In this document: positions 1-12,092 of the stretch, piece by piece
How positions within the stretch are numbered: position 1 is the first letter of the stretch
Layout of the letters: every line of letters starts with the position of its first letter
Source of the DNA: Phialophora verrucosa
Lineage: Eukaryota > Ascomycota > Eurotiomycetes > Chaetothyriales > Herpotrichiellaceae
Reading direction: 5' to 3'
DNA length: 64,000 bases
Assembly (NCBI GenBank): GCA_002099365.1
Contig: MSED01000004.1
Location: forward strand, 372,001 to 436,000
Program-made: the position numbers and the translations under genes
Notes under the pieces: generated by a model
The model's database searches: none
Told to the model about the DNA's origin: nothing
The model's input: only the letters and a program-made list of their open reading frames with translations

Positions 1-494
1 AGCCTCAGGGCGGCGTCATCGTCTCCACGGTATCAAGGAGCGGCTATGACTGCCAGAGCATTCCTGTCTACGCAGCTTCGAAGCACGGCATGATCGGGCT
101 GATGCGTGGACTTCGAAATCATACGGTGACGTGGAACATCCGGATCAATTCGATTGCGCCTCATATCACTGACACCGCCGCGACAAGGCGTGTCCCCAGC
201 CTCATACCCGACCTGCAAAGAGTCGGAATCCCCGTGAGTACGGTGGAGGAGACGGCTAGGGCGACTGCCTTTTTGGCGGCGAATGACGAGTACAACGGCG
301 CCACAATCAGCATCATGGGGAGCGAGTATCGGGAGCTCGAGAGTGGGATAGAAAATCACAAGAGGGACATTATGGGCAATGATCCGAGGTTCGACCCAAC
401 CCCCGAGCAACAGCAGTTGCTAGGTAAGAGTCCATTCCCATTTCTCTCTCTGCGTAACCGACATCTAGCGATGGTCATAGCTGATAAGTGTTAG
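1..494 (+). CDS. Short-chain dehydrogenase/reductase, 3' part
   Basis: This is the C-terminal part of an NAD(P)-dependent short-chain dehydrogenase; the gene begins left of the window. The visible frame starts at base 3 and shows the catalytic Ser stretch (IVSTVS), then YAASK, the YxxxK catalytic pair, followed by the usual helix and an N-x-I-x-P segment (INSIAPH). A short intron is likely at 424-468 (45 bp, GTAAGA to CTAG). It is a multiple of three and has no stop, so spliced and unspliced forms end at the same TAG at 492-494; the spliced tail reads QQLLAMVIADKC. Such enzymes oxidise or reduce alcohols and ketones in the cytosol. The neighbouring dehydrogenases and sugar porter suggest polyol or sugar-alcohol metabolism, which is an inference. 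The family call is firm; the substrate cannot be read. Confidence 0.82.
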   Translation, partial: PQGGVIVSTVSRSGYDCQSIPVYAASKHGMIGLMRGLRNHTVTWNIRINSIAPHITDTAATRRVPSLIPDLQRVGIPVSTVEETARATAFLAANDEYNGATISIMGSEYRELESGIENHKRDIMGNDPRFDPTPEQQQLLGKSPFPFLSLRNRHLAMVIADKC

Positions 495-1094
495 ACGCTA
501 TATTTACTCCGGCATCAAAATGGTAAAAAGTTCTCGACTGGCGGCCATACACACTATAAGCTGCCAGAGCTCTTCCAAATCTTCATAGATTCAGAAGCAC
601 TCCATGTCTCTGAGATCGATGCCGCTTCCTCACGGCATCGATCATCTCTAGTTGTTCAGTTGTTTCAATCATTTCCAGACTTCGTTTACTCGTTGATGTC
701 ACGGAGCCACTTGCTCGGCCCACAACGCCTCCTTTAAAACAAAGATATAAACTCGACCAACGAAAGTCTGTTACGCATAAGATCTGCTACGGGTGGAATG
801 AATACTTCATGGTGCCGAACGAACCTCTATAGAAGTTCTGAGCAGGCCATTGAGAAGGTAGATGATAGTCTATTATCTAGCCCCGGGCCAGCAGGGAATG
901 CCCAAGTGCTGTAGTACGATACCTCTAAAAGAGATCATGATGGAGCTATACGACTGTGGCCTATACGTAATCTCTGGCATACTCTGTCTCATATGCCTTC
1001 TGGTCGGTTTCAGCTTTAAATGTTCCTCAGTGGACGTCCAAGGAGACTGCTCGATCGAAGTGCGTCAGCCAATGTAAAACCGCCATCGTAGGCG
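495..1094. other. Intergenic, convergent gene ends
   Basis: This is the space between the 3' ends of the short-chain dehydrogenase and the zinc dehydrogenase. A 71-codon frame at 862-1077 has no recognisable feature and is probably chance. I see no RNA gene or repeat. Confidence 0.5.
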
Positions 1095-2400
1095 TCATTT
1101 CAGAAGGTCACTCCTCCATGTTGCAACGATCTTGACATGGTCATCCTTGTTTCTCACCAGCTCCTCAAGGCCCTTTTCAACCAGATCCTCTACGTGAAGC
1201 CTCCGAGTGATGAGAGCCTCCGCGCCGGCGAATTTCCCCGCCACAAAATCTTCCACAACTTCCCGATAATCATTATCATTGTTTCCCATGGAGAACTTGA
1301 TGGTCAGCTCCCGAAACATTGCGTGATGAAGTGGCACCCTGAACGGCTGATTCCACCCGGCAATATTGATATACGTTCCCTTTAGACGCAAGCTTTCCAT
1401 GCCCGCAAGCATGCCCGCCTCTGCACCAGCACAATCAAACACAACATCCACGCCTGCCCCCCTTGTCCTCACTTTACATTCCTCAGCCACGTTGGTGGTC
1501 AACGGATTCAAAACATCCCCAGAGGCAGCGAGCTCCAGGCGTCGAATCATGTGGCTCCTCTTTGCCGTCGGCTCCGAGATAAGGATCCTCCCATTCCCAC
1601 CAACGCCGACCTCTTTCGCCCGTAGGTTCAACAGCACCGCTAACCCTACCGGTCCACCTCCAATCACAAGCACATTAGGCGTTTTAAGATTCGTGATACC
1701 GCTCGCAGCGAGAGCATGCCTGCCCACAGTCAGAGGCTGACAAAGCACAACGCTGTTGAGATCGACACTCCCATCATCAGGGAGGATATGACACATTCTC
1801 ATCTTGACGTTGACCTTCTCACTGAAGCCGGCACCACCGCCTCCGCCGCCATTGAGACCAATATACCCCCAATCCTTGCACATATTGTCGCACCCACTTG
1901 TGCACGCAGTACATTTGCGACAAACAATCCGGGGATCGACCATTATCGGTGTTCCGAGCTTGAACCTCCCGTTGGCAGGGTAGTTTGAGGGCAATGCGGA
2001 TACAATGCCGCAGAATTCGTGGCCAAAAGTAACGGGTGGATGGTCGTTGGTGATGGGGTGAGGCCTTTCCGGTGTATTTATAGCCTTGGGCCCAGATGTG
2101 TATTCATGGAGATCGGTGCCGCAAATGCCACCCCACAAGACGTCTATGGTGACCTGGGTAGATAAGCGTACGCCCAGACAGGTGAAGGAATCATATCATG
2201 AGATGGGATGATTTACACGCTCCTATACTGCGCGCCACTGGGGAAAGAGAGGAGAGCGGCGGCATCTGCTTTAGGTCTTCGGAGCGCAAAGGGAAAAAGA
2301 TCCAGGTGAGCTGACGTACCTCATCGTCTTCTGGAGGTGGTGGATCAGGGATAGTCTCGATCCTGATATCATGCTTTCCATAGTATCGGGCAGCCTTCAT
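1095..2400 (-). CDS. Zinc-dependent alcohol/polyol dehydrogenase (butanediol/threonine dehydrogenase type)
   Basis: This medium-chain, zinc-binding NAD(P)-dependent dehydrogenase has 379 residues in two exons (2320-2400 and 1095-2153) around a 166 bp intron with GTACGT donor and CCCAG acceptor. The catalytic-zinc Cys lies in GICGTDLHEY (about residue 38), the paired GHE in VTFGHEF, and the structural-zinc lobe shows four cysteines in CRKCTACTSGCDNMC. The nucleotide fold follows as VIGGGPVGL. A glycine run (GLNGGGGGGAGFSE) is characteristic of the (R,R)-butanediol dehydrogenase branch. Length fits the family. It converges on the short-chain dehydrogenase and is co-oriented with the sugar porter. 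The likely role is oxidation of a secondary alcohol or polyol; the exact substrate is not determined. Confidence 0.88.
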
Positions 2401-3776
2401 CTTCCCTTACGTGGGGTTCGGCGTGAAATGACGCTGTGGTATCGGACCTCTTCGTGATGGCGGACTCAAGTAGAATGTGTGCCTGTGGCTCTTGTTCTGT
2501 GGGAAAATTAAATTGTAAATAGTTATTCACAGCCTGGAACTAAATGTGGTTGCTCCGTATCATGTGTAGGAGATCTTCTTTGCCTCATCCGGCTATCCAT
2601 GTTCAGCTGGGTCTTGCATACCGAGGCTTGGCCAATCCGCCTTCGCTCCACAGATGTCGTCGTTTGATGTCTGCGGGGTTGGCGAGCTGTCAGCACACTA
2701 AAGCCGAACAATAACGAATCAAACTAGCAGGCGTAGTGTAGCCTCGGCAGCAGCGGTGTTTCGCTGTCGGAACGAGAGTGATGACAGATCATGCGCATTG
2801 ATAAAGAAGAAAGAGTGTCTCGTATCCGAGGATAGCTAAAATAGGGAAATAACAGCCATGGGCCGCCAATCAAAATGGAGATACTGCTGTGTCTGTCTCC
2901 TTTCGGTTGTACCCTTCATGCTCCTCCTGGGATAGCCGGTGCCAGAAATCTTCCAGGAAAACATGGTCGCCGTCAAACTGTGAGGTTTTCTCGGCAAATC
3001 ATGAACCTGGGGGATCGACACGAGGACCCCTTTTGTCGCCTTCGCTCTCCCTGCCGCTGGCTGAAGCCCGCACAATCTTGATCTGAGCGGGCAGATTTCC
3101 ACTCTGATGTTTTGGCCTCTCGACTGTATTCATTCAAAGTCACGAGCCGTTCCTCAACACCCAAGCAGGCAATCCCTCTCTTGTCGAAGTAGTTTGCTGC
3201 AGTTCTTTCGTCGGGTTTCGTGACCGGACTGACCACAGTCATGTCTTTCGGGCCGAAATTCGAGATGGAGGATGGGTAGTTTGGATGGCTGGTCTCGGAT
3301 GCAACCACGCCATGAGAACCCCGGAGACAAATTCAGCCATCTGAATGATGAGACAACACAGCGAGATGCTGGTAAGAACTAGATGTTCTTTTGCTTGTGG
3401 TAAGTACTACACATTACACTGTACTCAAATTGCGCGAGATCCGTGGATAGGATAAATTGGTAAGATTCGACCTCAAATAAAGTCCGCCGTTCGCGATGAC
3501 TACTTGAAGTAACCCCTATGACTCGTTTTGAAGTGCATAAGGCATGCCAACTGTAAAGATACTTGTATCGACTGACAAAGACCGGTTAGTACCAATGCGA
3601 GGTACCACGCTTGCCAGATTTTACACCCGCGGAGGCAGGGCCATGGAAGGGCATTGATGAGAGCAAATCACTGTTGTCATCTTCAGCTCCTCACTCTGAC
3701 AGGACAGCGATAGCTGATGTCGTTGTCAAAATGGGCAGTAGTAATGTGTGCTCTTCCACTCCTTCGTTGAAAGGTC
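2401..3776. other. Intergenic; one unexplained small open frame
   Basis: This 1.4 kb separates the zinc dehydrogenase start from the sugar porter stop. A minus-strand frame from an ATG at 3308 to 2973 (111 codons) has coding-like composition in its first 75 residues, but I recognise no domain. It may be a small gene, a relic exon or chance. I see nothing else. Confidence 0.3.
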
Positions 3777-5480
3777 TCATGCATCCTTGACGTGGGCTTC
3801 GTCGATATGGTGATAAGGGGTGTGTTTCTCGTGCTCGTGCAGGACTTCTGTCACATGCTCGCCGGCCTCTTCGAGCGTCTCAGCGACCTAAAAATATTTG
3901 TTAGCTTTCCTCAAGCTCCACACGGTGTTCGTTCAACTAACTTCATCACCGAAAATGACACCGATTTCCTCCAAGGTCTTGTTCTTCGTCTCAGGGAAGA
4001 ATATGATGAAAATAACTATGAATATAACGTCGCAGATGACAAAGATCATAAAGTATTTCCAACTGATGGCCTCGATGGCCATCGGCGTCACCTGAACGAG
4101 CAGGATGACAATCATGTTGAAGAGAGCGTAGCCCGAGGCAGTACCCGTCGCGCGGATATTGGTTGGCATAACTTCACCGCAGTAGGTCGGGAAGAAAGTG
4201 TTCATAAAGCCACCGTATCCGAAGCCGTAGAAGAACATGCCGAAGATGACGGCCTTGCCCAAGGCATAATTGCTGCTGTTTGTACTTTCGAAGCTTGCCC
4301 AAAGAGCAACGAGCATGATGCCGCCCGGAATCATGAAACTATACGCAACGAACTGGTTCCAAACGTCGGTGTCAAATTATAGATAACGGTGGAAGATAAG
4401 CACTTACCATCAGAGGCCGACGACCCATCCTGTCAACTATTTGGCTCGCTGTAATCGTGGATATGCAGCCCAGAGTGCCCCAGATACCCGTCAGGATCAG
4501 GCTGAAGACATTGCTAAAGCCGAGCTTGGTGTAGATTGTGACCTGGTAATTCTGAAGAGGGATAATGCCAGTGAATTGACAGAAGGCCACGAATACAAGG
4601 ATGAGGTACATTCGTTTCCGGTATGATGGCTTCTTGAGGATTGCAATGAGGCCGAGTTTGTTCGCCTTGTCGAGCTCGTACTGGGCCTTAACTTGATGGA
4701 ACTCCTTAATGTAGAAGTTCTCTTCGTGTCCTTCAACGCCGGCGTGGAGCTTTCTGAGCACTTCCAGTGCTTCATCTTCCCGCCCTTTCATGATCAGCCA
4801 TCGTGGTGAGTACGGCATCCAGAATGAGGCAATCAACATGAATGCAGCTGGCACAAGTTGGATTCCTAAAAGTGTCCGCCATGCAGCATTTCCCTTGATG
4901 AAATAGAAGCCGAGACCCATCCATTCTGTGAGCATGTATGCGAAGTTAACGTTGAAGGCATATAATGCGCCTACCCGACCTCTGATCTCGGGGCTAGCAA
5001 TTTCGCTCGCGTATGTAGGGCACACCGAGAAGACAATGCCGTTTGCAATCCCGCCTAGGACACGGCCAGCACAGAAGACAGGAAAATTTGTCGCTCCGGT
5101 CTGCATCGCAGAGCCGATCAGAGCAAGGACACATGAGAACTGAATTGTTCGCAAGCGACCAAACCTGTCAGGGAGATAGTAATTAAGGAAGCAACCGACG
5201 GCTCCCCCTCCATAATAAGCAGAACCGAAAGCTCCGATAGTGGTGGCATTGAGGTTGAAGTACTCGATGAAGTCGACGTATCCAAGCACCGACGTAGTGC
5301 AGCCTAAGCAAAATTAGCATACTCGACAGTGTGTAGCCATGGAGCCCTTTCACCGGAGTCATATCCGTAGAATATGGAGCCAAAGGTAACGAAAAGGATG
5401 CACAAAAGCTGGTACTTCTGCATTTTGGACGAGCCGGCTCCCAGATTGTGCAGAGCTTGTATGAAGAAAGGCGGGAACAT
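3777..5480 (-). CDS. MFS sugar/polyol:H+ symporter
   Basis: This plasma-membrane sugar porter of the major facilitator superfamily has 514 residues. Four exons: 5354-5480, 4408-5303, 3942-4352 and 3777-3887; introns are 50, 55 and 54 bp with good consensus. Sugar-porter signatures are visible: YGYDSG in helix 1, DRFGRLRT after helix 2, the AGRVLGGIANG helix, PYSPRWLIMKG at the start of the central loop, DRMGRRPLM after helix 8, and PETKNKTLEEIG after helix 12. The short tail is rich in His and Glu. It lies between the zinc dehydrogenase and the Zn2Cys6 regulator, which suggests it imports the substrate of this cluster. The exact sugar cannot be told. The last exon join rests on GTTAGT to TTTAG and gives a continuous frame. 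Confidence 0.93.
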
Positions 5481-6818
5481 GAGCTTCGAGCTCTCATTCG
5501 TATATAACCGCTCAGAGGGCGGGGTTGCAACGACGAGTGATGTTGATTTAGGAATGTAGTATCATGCCCTTGATATCCTCGGATGTCCTGGATCAGAGTA
5601 GCTTTTCGCCCACATTTCTCTGCCTCTGCGTGGCCGAAGTTGACTGTGCCGCCATTGAACCCGAAATCCTGGGGAATATCTTAGTTAGTCAAGCCTGCTC
5701 AGTTATCTGGGGCCCCGTCTTCCCTGAAGCTTAGATTCTAGTTCCTCGTTTCAAGGACCTGAATCAGGCCGTGTGGCCGAGGGTATGCTTCTCAGAGTCC
5801 GATATACATGCTCGGTTACCTGCAAACAGCTTTAGCGTAACTGGGGTGAATGCAAGCTGAGGAGATATGCTGCGTCCCCGCTTCCTTTCCACAGTGCGAG
5901 GCTCACATGGACTTCTGTGGAGGTCTTGGACAGCGGCATTGCGGAGAAAGAATCGCGGCAGAAGCATGACTAGAATGGAGGGAAAGTGCAAGGGCTCTGA
6001 GACCGGCAATAGGGTTTGACGACGAACGTGAACCCGCTATATGGGAAGCATTCATGCGAGTACGCACATTTTTATCCAACAGACCACGTCCAAATCATGA
6101 TGCACATATCCTACGTGTTGTCCGAAACAGGCGTTGGGTTACAACCCGTGGAACTCCATGTAAGCTGAGGTCTAATGACAAGAAGGGGAGACAGCCTTAT
6201 ATATGACAACGAGCAAGCCCCAACCCATCCCCCTCCCCCTCCTGCACCCTCTCTTCCTCCCGCCCCCGGGCCCCGGACCCCAGACCCCCGCCCCCGTAAT
6301 CCATTCACATTCCCCGCGCTGCTGAGACCACAATCTTAACCTTAACCATTATCCCGGCACACCCTACTGACATGGATATGTTGTCCCTTACATTGTGTAG
6401 TCATGGAGCGTCCATCCCGTTACCCTTGAAACACTATTTCAATGCGGCTAATTTTGGAGGACTTGGCTGCGCCCAACATGGTTTACCGAGGGAATCCAGA
6501 CCACCCCCCTTCCCGCGAGGACGAATCCCCTGCAGATTAGCTTCCGGACAATCGTGAACATCGGAAATTTTTACCTCACAATCTACTGCGAGACACGATT
6601 TGTCCTAATCACGACACTTGATTTCACTTTTCGTATCCTCGAGAGCATCCACCGTCTGGGGCTTAGCCGACATTGCGTCTTCGGATCGCCACCCACCACA
6701 TTTCATTTGGAGCAACAAGCGGGGAATATAATGCTTCTTCGCATTCACCTCACTTTGTTGCCTGAGCACTGCCCCAACCCGTGGAAGACTACTCAAGACA
6801 GGCAACTGGTCAACAGAT
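5481..6818. promoter_or_regulatory. Divergent upstream region of sugar porter and Zn2Cys6 regulator
   Basis: This 1.3 kb separates two divergent start codons and presumably holds both promoters. A TATATATG stretch lies near 6199. A strongly C-rich, polypyrimidine block runs about 6221-6297. No protein-coding frame here is convincing. Promoter activity is inferred from position only. Confidence 0.4.
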
Positions 6819-9029
6819 ATGTCAATCTTGCCCCAATCTCCAGCGAACCATTCCGACACGCAGGGTTCTTCAACTATACGGTTCATCCCTTTGAAGCCCG
6901 TGAGAAAGCGAGCGTCACAAGCTTGCGTTCAATGTCGGAATCGAAAGGTTCGCTGTGATTTTGCCCTTCACACTCCTGCGTCTTGCACAAACTGCCGACT
7001 TGATGGGACTGTCTGTGAGGTGACCAAGAGCAAACGTCGCCGGTGAGAATTAAATTTTTGGTTTCCTCTTCTGTCTCACGTAGTGACTCTGTGTTAGACG
7101 AACTTATGCCGCTACTGGTTCCCCAGGTGGGCCCGCTATATTACCCTCGACAGAAGCGACTAGAACGACGAGGTCTAAGGGTGCCTGCAACCGACAGCTG
7201 CACCAAGGAACCGTACAATCTGCCGAAAATGGACATGGGGATGCACAGTTTCGCGGGAGATCTGCAGAGCCCGAGGCTGCTGCCAGCAACTCTCAATACA
7301 TAGCTACTGAAGGGTCCATCGATGAAGCAGACAACATGCCGTCCCTTCCTCGGTTTATTAAACCTCTCTCACCTTCGCTAGGGACGGACGACCTACGATA
7401 TCTCGCCAGACGGAAGTGCTTTGAGTGTATGTCTTCAGACCTTGAAAAGATCGTTATCCGGAGGTATGCGGAATTTATCCACCCATTGATTCCGGTCCTT
7501 GACCTGGACGAATTCATCGGCATTGTTTTCGGCAATCTACCACAGAAAATCTCTTTGCTCCTATATCACACGGTTTTGTGCGCTGGCCTGGCCGTTGTCG
7601 AAATTGAAACAATCCATGAGTACGGTTACGCCTCTAAGCCTTCAGCAAGAGAAGAGCTGTACATCAAAGCTAAGGTCGGCCCCTTCGATGGATGCCCCTA
7701 TCATAAAGGCCCGATATCTAATAGGAATCCTAGGCCTTGTTTGACATGGATGCTGAGCCGGACCGTCTAGCAGCTTCTCAAGCGGCTGTTCTACTCGTCA
7801 CTTGGGGTAGTAACAAACATTCTCGGGACGCATTCTACTGGTTGGGCATTGCTATCAGCCTGGCTTGCGCTCTAAAAATGCACAGACCTGAGGGTAGCGC
7901 GAGCCTCTCCAAAGCTGAGCAGTCGTTGCGCCGGCGAATTTGGTGGACTATCATTATGAAGGAGTGCGACATCTGTTTGACACTGGGCAGACCACCGCGC
8001 GTGTCCCCGTACAGGACAGCCTTGCTCGAACAAGAGGCATTTACAAACGACGCTCGACTGACTGACTATTCGAAGCTACCGGAGACCGGGAAGCTTCGGA
8101 GAGATCCATGGATCCAACCGCGTCTTGACATGGCATGCATAGAGAAGGCAAAGCTCTCCTTGGTTATATACCGAATCCTGCAACTCCCTCGCTCCTCGTC
8201 TGATTACCCCGGAAATCCACACCGACGAAGCGCGAGGATCTGGCAGCTAGAATCCGAGCTGAAAGATTGGCGTCTTCAGCTACCCATGGAATTCACGTCG
8301 TTCAACCCAGCTTTGGATCTGTCCGAGGATGCAGACAGGTCATTGCAAATGGCCATATCAATTTTACATTTGACACAATCAATGGCTCTCATAATGTTGC
8401 ATAAGAGCGAGGTTCCATTCGCAACATGGCTCGAGTCTCCAGTGCCAATGCTTGGGGATGACTGGCTTGAAGATGATGGAGCGATGGATGCTCAGGGGCA
8501 TATCAAGTCCATGAGACAAGCCGCCTACGAGATAACCGCGATCCACAAGGCCTTACACGAGCGAGGATTGACTCCGTCTATTCCAACAATCGGGGTCGCG
8601 GCTGTGTGTACAGCCGTGTTTGTTTGCCTTTTGGACGCTAGGTCAGCTCAAGCGTCTGTTCGGCAAGCGAGCTTGGACCGTCTCGATACCTGCCTAGTCG
8701 TCCTACGCGAGCTGGGACAAATAAACCATGCAGCGACAGACGTGACGAGGATCGTTGAATCAGCTGTCCAGGCTGCTCGAGAATTTCCTGCACCGTCGGC
8801 TACTCAAAGGACAGATACGGCTCAGAACCCGTCATTGAATTCAGACCCCTCCCAAACTACACCCGAGCTAGAATGCACCACCCACAGCTATATGGAGGGA
8901 GTTTTACCGGCTCGGTCCGACAAACGGCCTAATATCGCTGGATCAGACACCCCAGCCCTGTTTGTGTCTGCGTTTGGCTCTACAGGCCAGGATTTATTTC
9001 TGGGAATGGAGGAATTCTTCGACTTTTGA
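6819..9029 (+). CDS. Zn2Cys6 fungal transcription factor
   Basis: This nuclear binuclear-zinc-cluster regulator has 698 residues. Three exons: 6819-7042, 7098-7674 and 7734-9029. Introns are 55 and 59 bp; the second exon junction restores the conserved K-A-L-F-D helix of the middle homology region. The DNA-binding domain is at residues 36-66 with spacing CX2CX6CX9CX2CX6C and the typical RKVRC. A basic linker (KSKRRRR) and Ser/Thr-rich spacer follow, then a fungal-specific transcription factor domain at about residues 180-430 (RRYAEFIHPLIPVLD; SLACALKMHR; RRRIWWTI). The C-terminal tail is acidic and aromatic (EEFFDF). It divides the sugar porter and zinc dehydrogenase from the aldehyde dehydrogenase, so it is the obvious candidate local regulator; that is inference. 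Confidence 0.92.
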
Positions 9030-10583
9030 TGGATGAGCGAAACAATGAACCTTCCTCAAAAGGGTCTTGATTTGCGAACGCTCGACACCACTTTTGCCCG
9101 GCTTTGATTTTCAGATATTTATCAGGAATAAAAGTTAGGTGCAACGCATTGGTCGCGTACAGTGCCTTCTACATAGCCTTATCATAACCGAAAATCTAGG
9201 GCGGAGAGGAAGTGATAGGTACGATAGCCGCTGATGGCCTAATCCACAATATCGTAGGAGATTCCAAAGCACGTGAACCAGCTCTAGAGATGAAGGAATT
9301 CCACGTCTGGCTGGTTGGAACGGTGCAAATGTCCCCGGGTGCATCTGGTCTGAGCTACAATGCCATGAACAGCTGGTACTCCTCAGCACGTCCCTCATCT
9401 TGGGCCTTGGCTCGATTCTTTTGCTGTTATGGATTGTCCAGTCTCCCATGAATATCAGTTTTGGCTCGATTTGAATCGTTTGCTCAGTATCCAAGTATCG
9501 CTTTGGTCCCCGCATCGGTGGTCGAGCTTGAGAAAAGGCCTCCAAGTGCGGTGGCGGCAAGGAAGACCGTCAGTGCCTGGAAGCCACTTGCGATCGATGC
9601 AACTCCGTCACCTTTGCGAACGTCTTGGGTCCTCTTTGCTTGTGATAGGCGACCTACGCGTCCAGGAAGCTCAACTCAAGTGATCTGTCTGATCGGTTCT
9701 GAAAAGCATCCCTCTCTGACTTCGATCCAGGCTATCTTTTCGTCTTCTTCGCCAGGGATCATCGTAGCTCGGCCGCGCCTGTCCCCCACATAGAATATGT
9801 ATTCCGCGAAATTCAGCTTGATCCCCCTGACACCGCTTTGGAAATGTGTCGATTTTGGCTTTCTCGTCCATAACAGGGTTCAGCACACTGCCTGCAAAAG
9901 CGATGGGGAGGTAATTGAAGGTGAAGTGCCAGAAGTCAGAGCTATGGTTATGTGACCACAGGTACAGAGCGTCATATCTGATTAACATTCCACATTGTTA
10001 ATTCCCGAAATGGCCCACGCCGGTAGAGCCACCGTTCTACTAGGACGTACGTCACAAGAGCAAGCTCGTTTACTAACGTGTCGTGATTCCCCTTTGCATC
10101 CCGGGCTCGAGTATCTCGCCTACGAAGCGACGCAACAGAGCTGCCCAGGCCTATCTGAGCAGTGAGAGTGCTCATGCATGCTCTTTCCGAATCATGGCGT
10201 GCGGGGCTTGAAAAATGACGCTCTTCAGTAGTTCCGGAAGCGGCCCAGAAGCAAGCAATCACGTCGAGCTGGACAGGCAGCGCTGAGAATGCACACGATT
10301 GCCGTACCAATTACTGCACGGTTGCCGTCAAGCTTGTACTCGTAAGTTGGCCAGTTCGTTCTGGATCCTAGCATGTTACTGCATCATCCCGGTCGAGAGT
10401 CCGACGTACTAATACATGTCGAGAGAATGAAGAATGTGCCCTACTATAGACTTACCTAGTGCGAATAGACCGCCTTTAAAATTACCTTTATCGAATGAAG
10501 AAGCACCCGAGGATATTATTCTGCGCACAACACCGCTAGAGGCTCAACACTATTGACAGTAAAGGTCGTGACCTCCGGCAGCA
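9030..10583. other. Intergenic, nothing recognised
   Basis: This 1.55 kb lies between the 3' ends of the Zn2Cys6 regulator and the aldehyde dehydrogenase. Several open frames of 80-140 codons exist on both strands, but none resembles a known protein or joins into a plausible multi-exon gene. I see no RNA gene or repeat. Confidence 0.4.
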
Positions 10584-12092
10584 TCACTGATGAATGTCGG
10601 TGACAGCCCTCCATCTGGGGATCTCCCCGAAACCGCTTGGCTGGGTGATGACCTTCGCGCGACACCATTCTTTGAGCGTGTCAATACTGTGTTCCCTTCC
10701 ATACCCCGTCTCTTTAGCGCCTCCAAACGGTATCCCAAGTATGTTTCGGAAGTAGTTGTTGACGAACACTAGGCCAACATCCACTTTTTTGGAGAAGCGC
10801 CAGCACCGTTCGTTATTCTGGCTGAAGATGATGCTGGTGAGGCCATATCTGGACTCGTTGACAATGTCGATGGCTTCGTCCTCCTCCTCAAAGGGCGTGA
10901 CCGTCACGACCACACCGAACATCTCTTCCTGCGCTATGACCAGATCCCTTGCCACATCGGTGATTAGTGTGGGCGGAACGAAATAGCCATTCTGGCAAGC
11001 TGGATCGTCTGGCAGCTGACCTTGCGCTGCAATCTTAGCCTGCCCTGTCTTCTCGAGGTCCTTCGCTTTTTGCAGGTATCCGAGCACCCTCTCCTGCTGT
11101 GCCTTGCTCACCTGTGGGCCGAGGTGGACGCCCGAGTCCAGGCCATTTCCGGATTTGAGCTTCCGCACACCATCGGCGAGTTTCTGGCAGAATTGCTGGT
11201 ACACGCCCTTTTGGACGAGGATCCTCGATGCCGCGGTGCATGCCTCGCCTTTGTTGAAAAAGGCCCCTTCCAACGCATATCCGACCGCGCGGTCGAGGTC
11301 CTCGACGTCGTCGAAGACGACAAAGGCGTTTTTGCCTCCGAGTTCAAGCACCACTGGCGTCACGGTCTTTGCTGCAGTTTCGGCTGCCTTGGCCCCGGCG
11401 ACAGTCGAGCCCGTGAAGGATACCATCTTTACCAGATCGTGCCTGATCAACGCCGAGGGCACGTCCGGTCCCAAGCCTGGTACGACCTGAACCACATCAG
11501 GCGGGAGCACCTCCGAGATGATCTCGCACATCCTGATCACCGTCAGCGGCGCTTGCTCGCCGGGCTTGAGAATCATGACATTGCCCGCCGCCAGCGCTGG
11601 GGCTGTTTTCCCACCGAAATGGATCGGCGGCCAGTTGAACGGCAAAATCCCAGCACAGACACCAAACGGCTCGTAAATGACCGTTGCATTCACACTTCCC
11701 CGCTGATAGAATTCCCCCGGCAGCTTATCACAGATACTCGCGAAGAATCGAAAAATGCCAATCAGGAAACTGATATCGAAAGCCAGCGCATCCTGCTTGG
11801 GTTTCCCGTTCTCCAGGCATAGCAATTCGGCGAGTTCGTCCTTGTGCGGCTCCAAGGCGTCGGCGCATTTGAAGAGCAAGGCACTTCGCTCGGCAGGCGA
11901 GCGCCAGCGCCAGTCTGTCTCGTAGGCTTTCTGTCCAGCTTGGACCGCGGCGTCGACTTCCTTTGAGGTGCCGGCCTGCAGGTGCGTGATTATCTCGCCG
12001 GTCGCTGGATTGTGGACTGGGAATTGGAGGGATGGGTCAGCGTCGGAAGAGGAGTACCGGACTCTCAACAATTCGGGATATTTGAGAGGCAT
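10584..12092 (-). CDS. NAD(P)-dependent aldehyde dehydrogenase
   Basis: This single-exon gene of 502 residues encodes a full-length ALDH-superfamily enzyme that oxidises an aldehyde to the carboxylic acid. Key residues are present: Asn153 in PFNW, the cofactor Lys176 in ILKPGEQ, FTGST at about 226-230, the general base Glu250 in LELGGKN, and the nucleophile Cys285 in GEACTAASR. The MFGVVVTVTPF segment and late FGGAKETGYGRE are also in place. The sequence around the cysteine (GEAC rather than GQVC/GQIC) is slightly unusual. The start follows the family N terminus. It is divergent from the glutathione transferase across 565 bp. In context it could oxidise the aldehyde made by the neighbouring dehydrogenases; the substrate is not known. 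Confidence 0.94.
   Translation of the reverse strand: MPLKYPELLRVRYSSSDADPSLQFPVHNPATGEIITHLQAGTSKEVDAAVQAGQKAYETDWRWRSPAERSALLFKCADALEPHKDELAELLCLENGKPKQDALAFDISFLIGIFRFFASICDKLPGEFYQRGSVNATVIYEPFGVCAGILPFNWPPIHFGGKTAPALAAGNVMILKPGEQAPLTVIRMCEIISEVLPPDVVQVVPGLGPDVPSALIRHDLVKMVSFTGSTVAGAKAAETAAKTVTPVVLELGGKNAFVVFDDVEDLDRAVGYALEGAFFNKGEACTAASRILVQKGVYQQFCQKLADGVRKLKSGNGLDSGVHLGPQVSKAQQERVLGYLQKAKDLEKTGQAKIAAQGQLPDDPACQNGYFVPPTLITDVARDLVIAQEEMFGVVVTVTPFEEEDEAIDIVNESRYGLTSIIFSQNNERCWRFSKKVDVGLVFVNNYFRNILGIPFGGAKETGYGREHSIDTLKEWCRAKVITQPSGFGEIPRWRAVTDIHQ

Noticed and set aside
862..1077. 71-codon plus frame with a hydrophobic segment as a small secreted protein
   Set aside because: The hydrophobic part is internal, there is no cleavage-site context at the N terminus, and no repeat or cysteine pattern supports it.
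11022..11822. 266-codon plus-strand open frame
   Set aside because: It lies wholly antisense to the aldehyde dehydrogenase, whose catalytic residues are all intact; the opposite frame is a by-product of GC-rich codon use.
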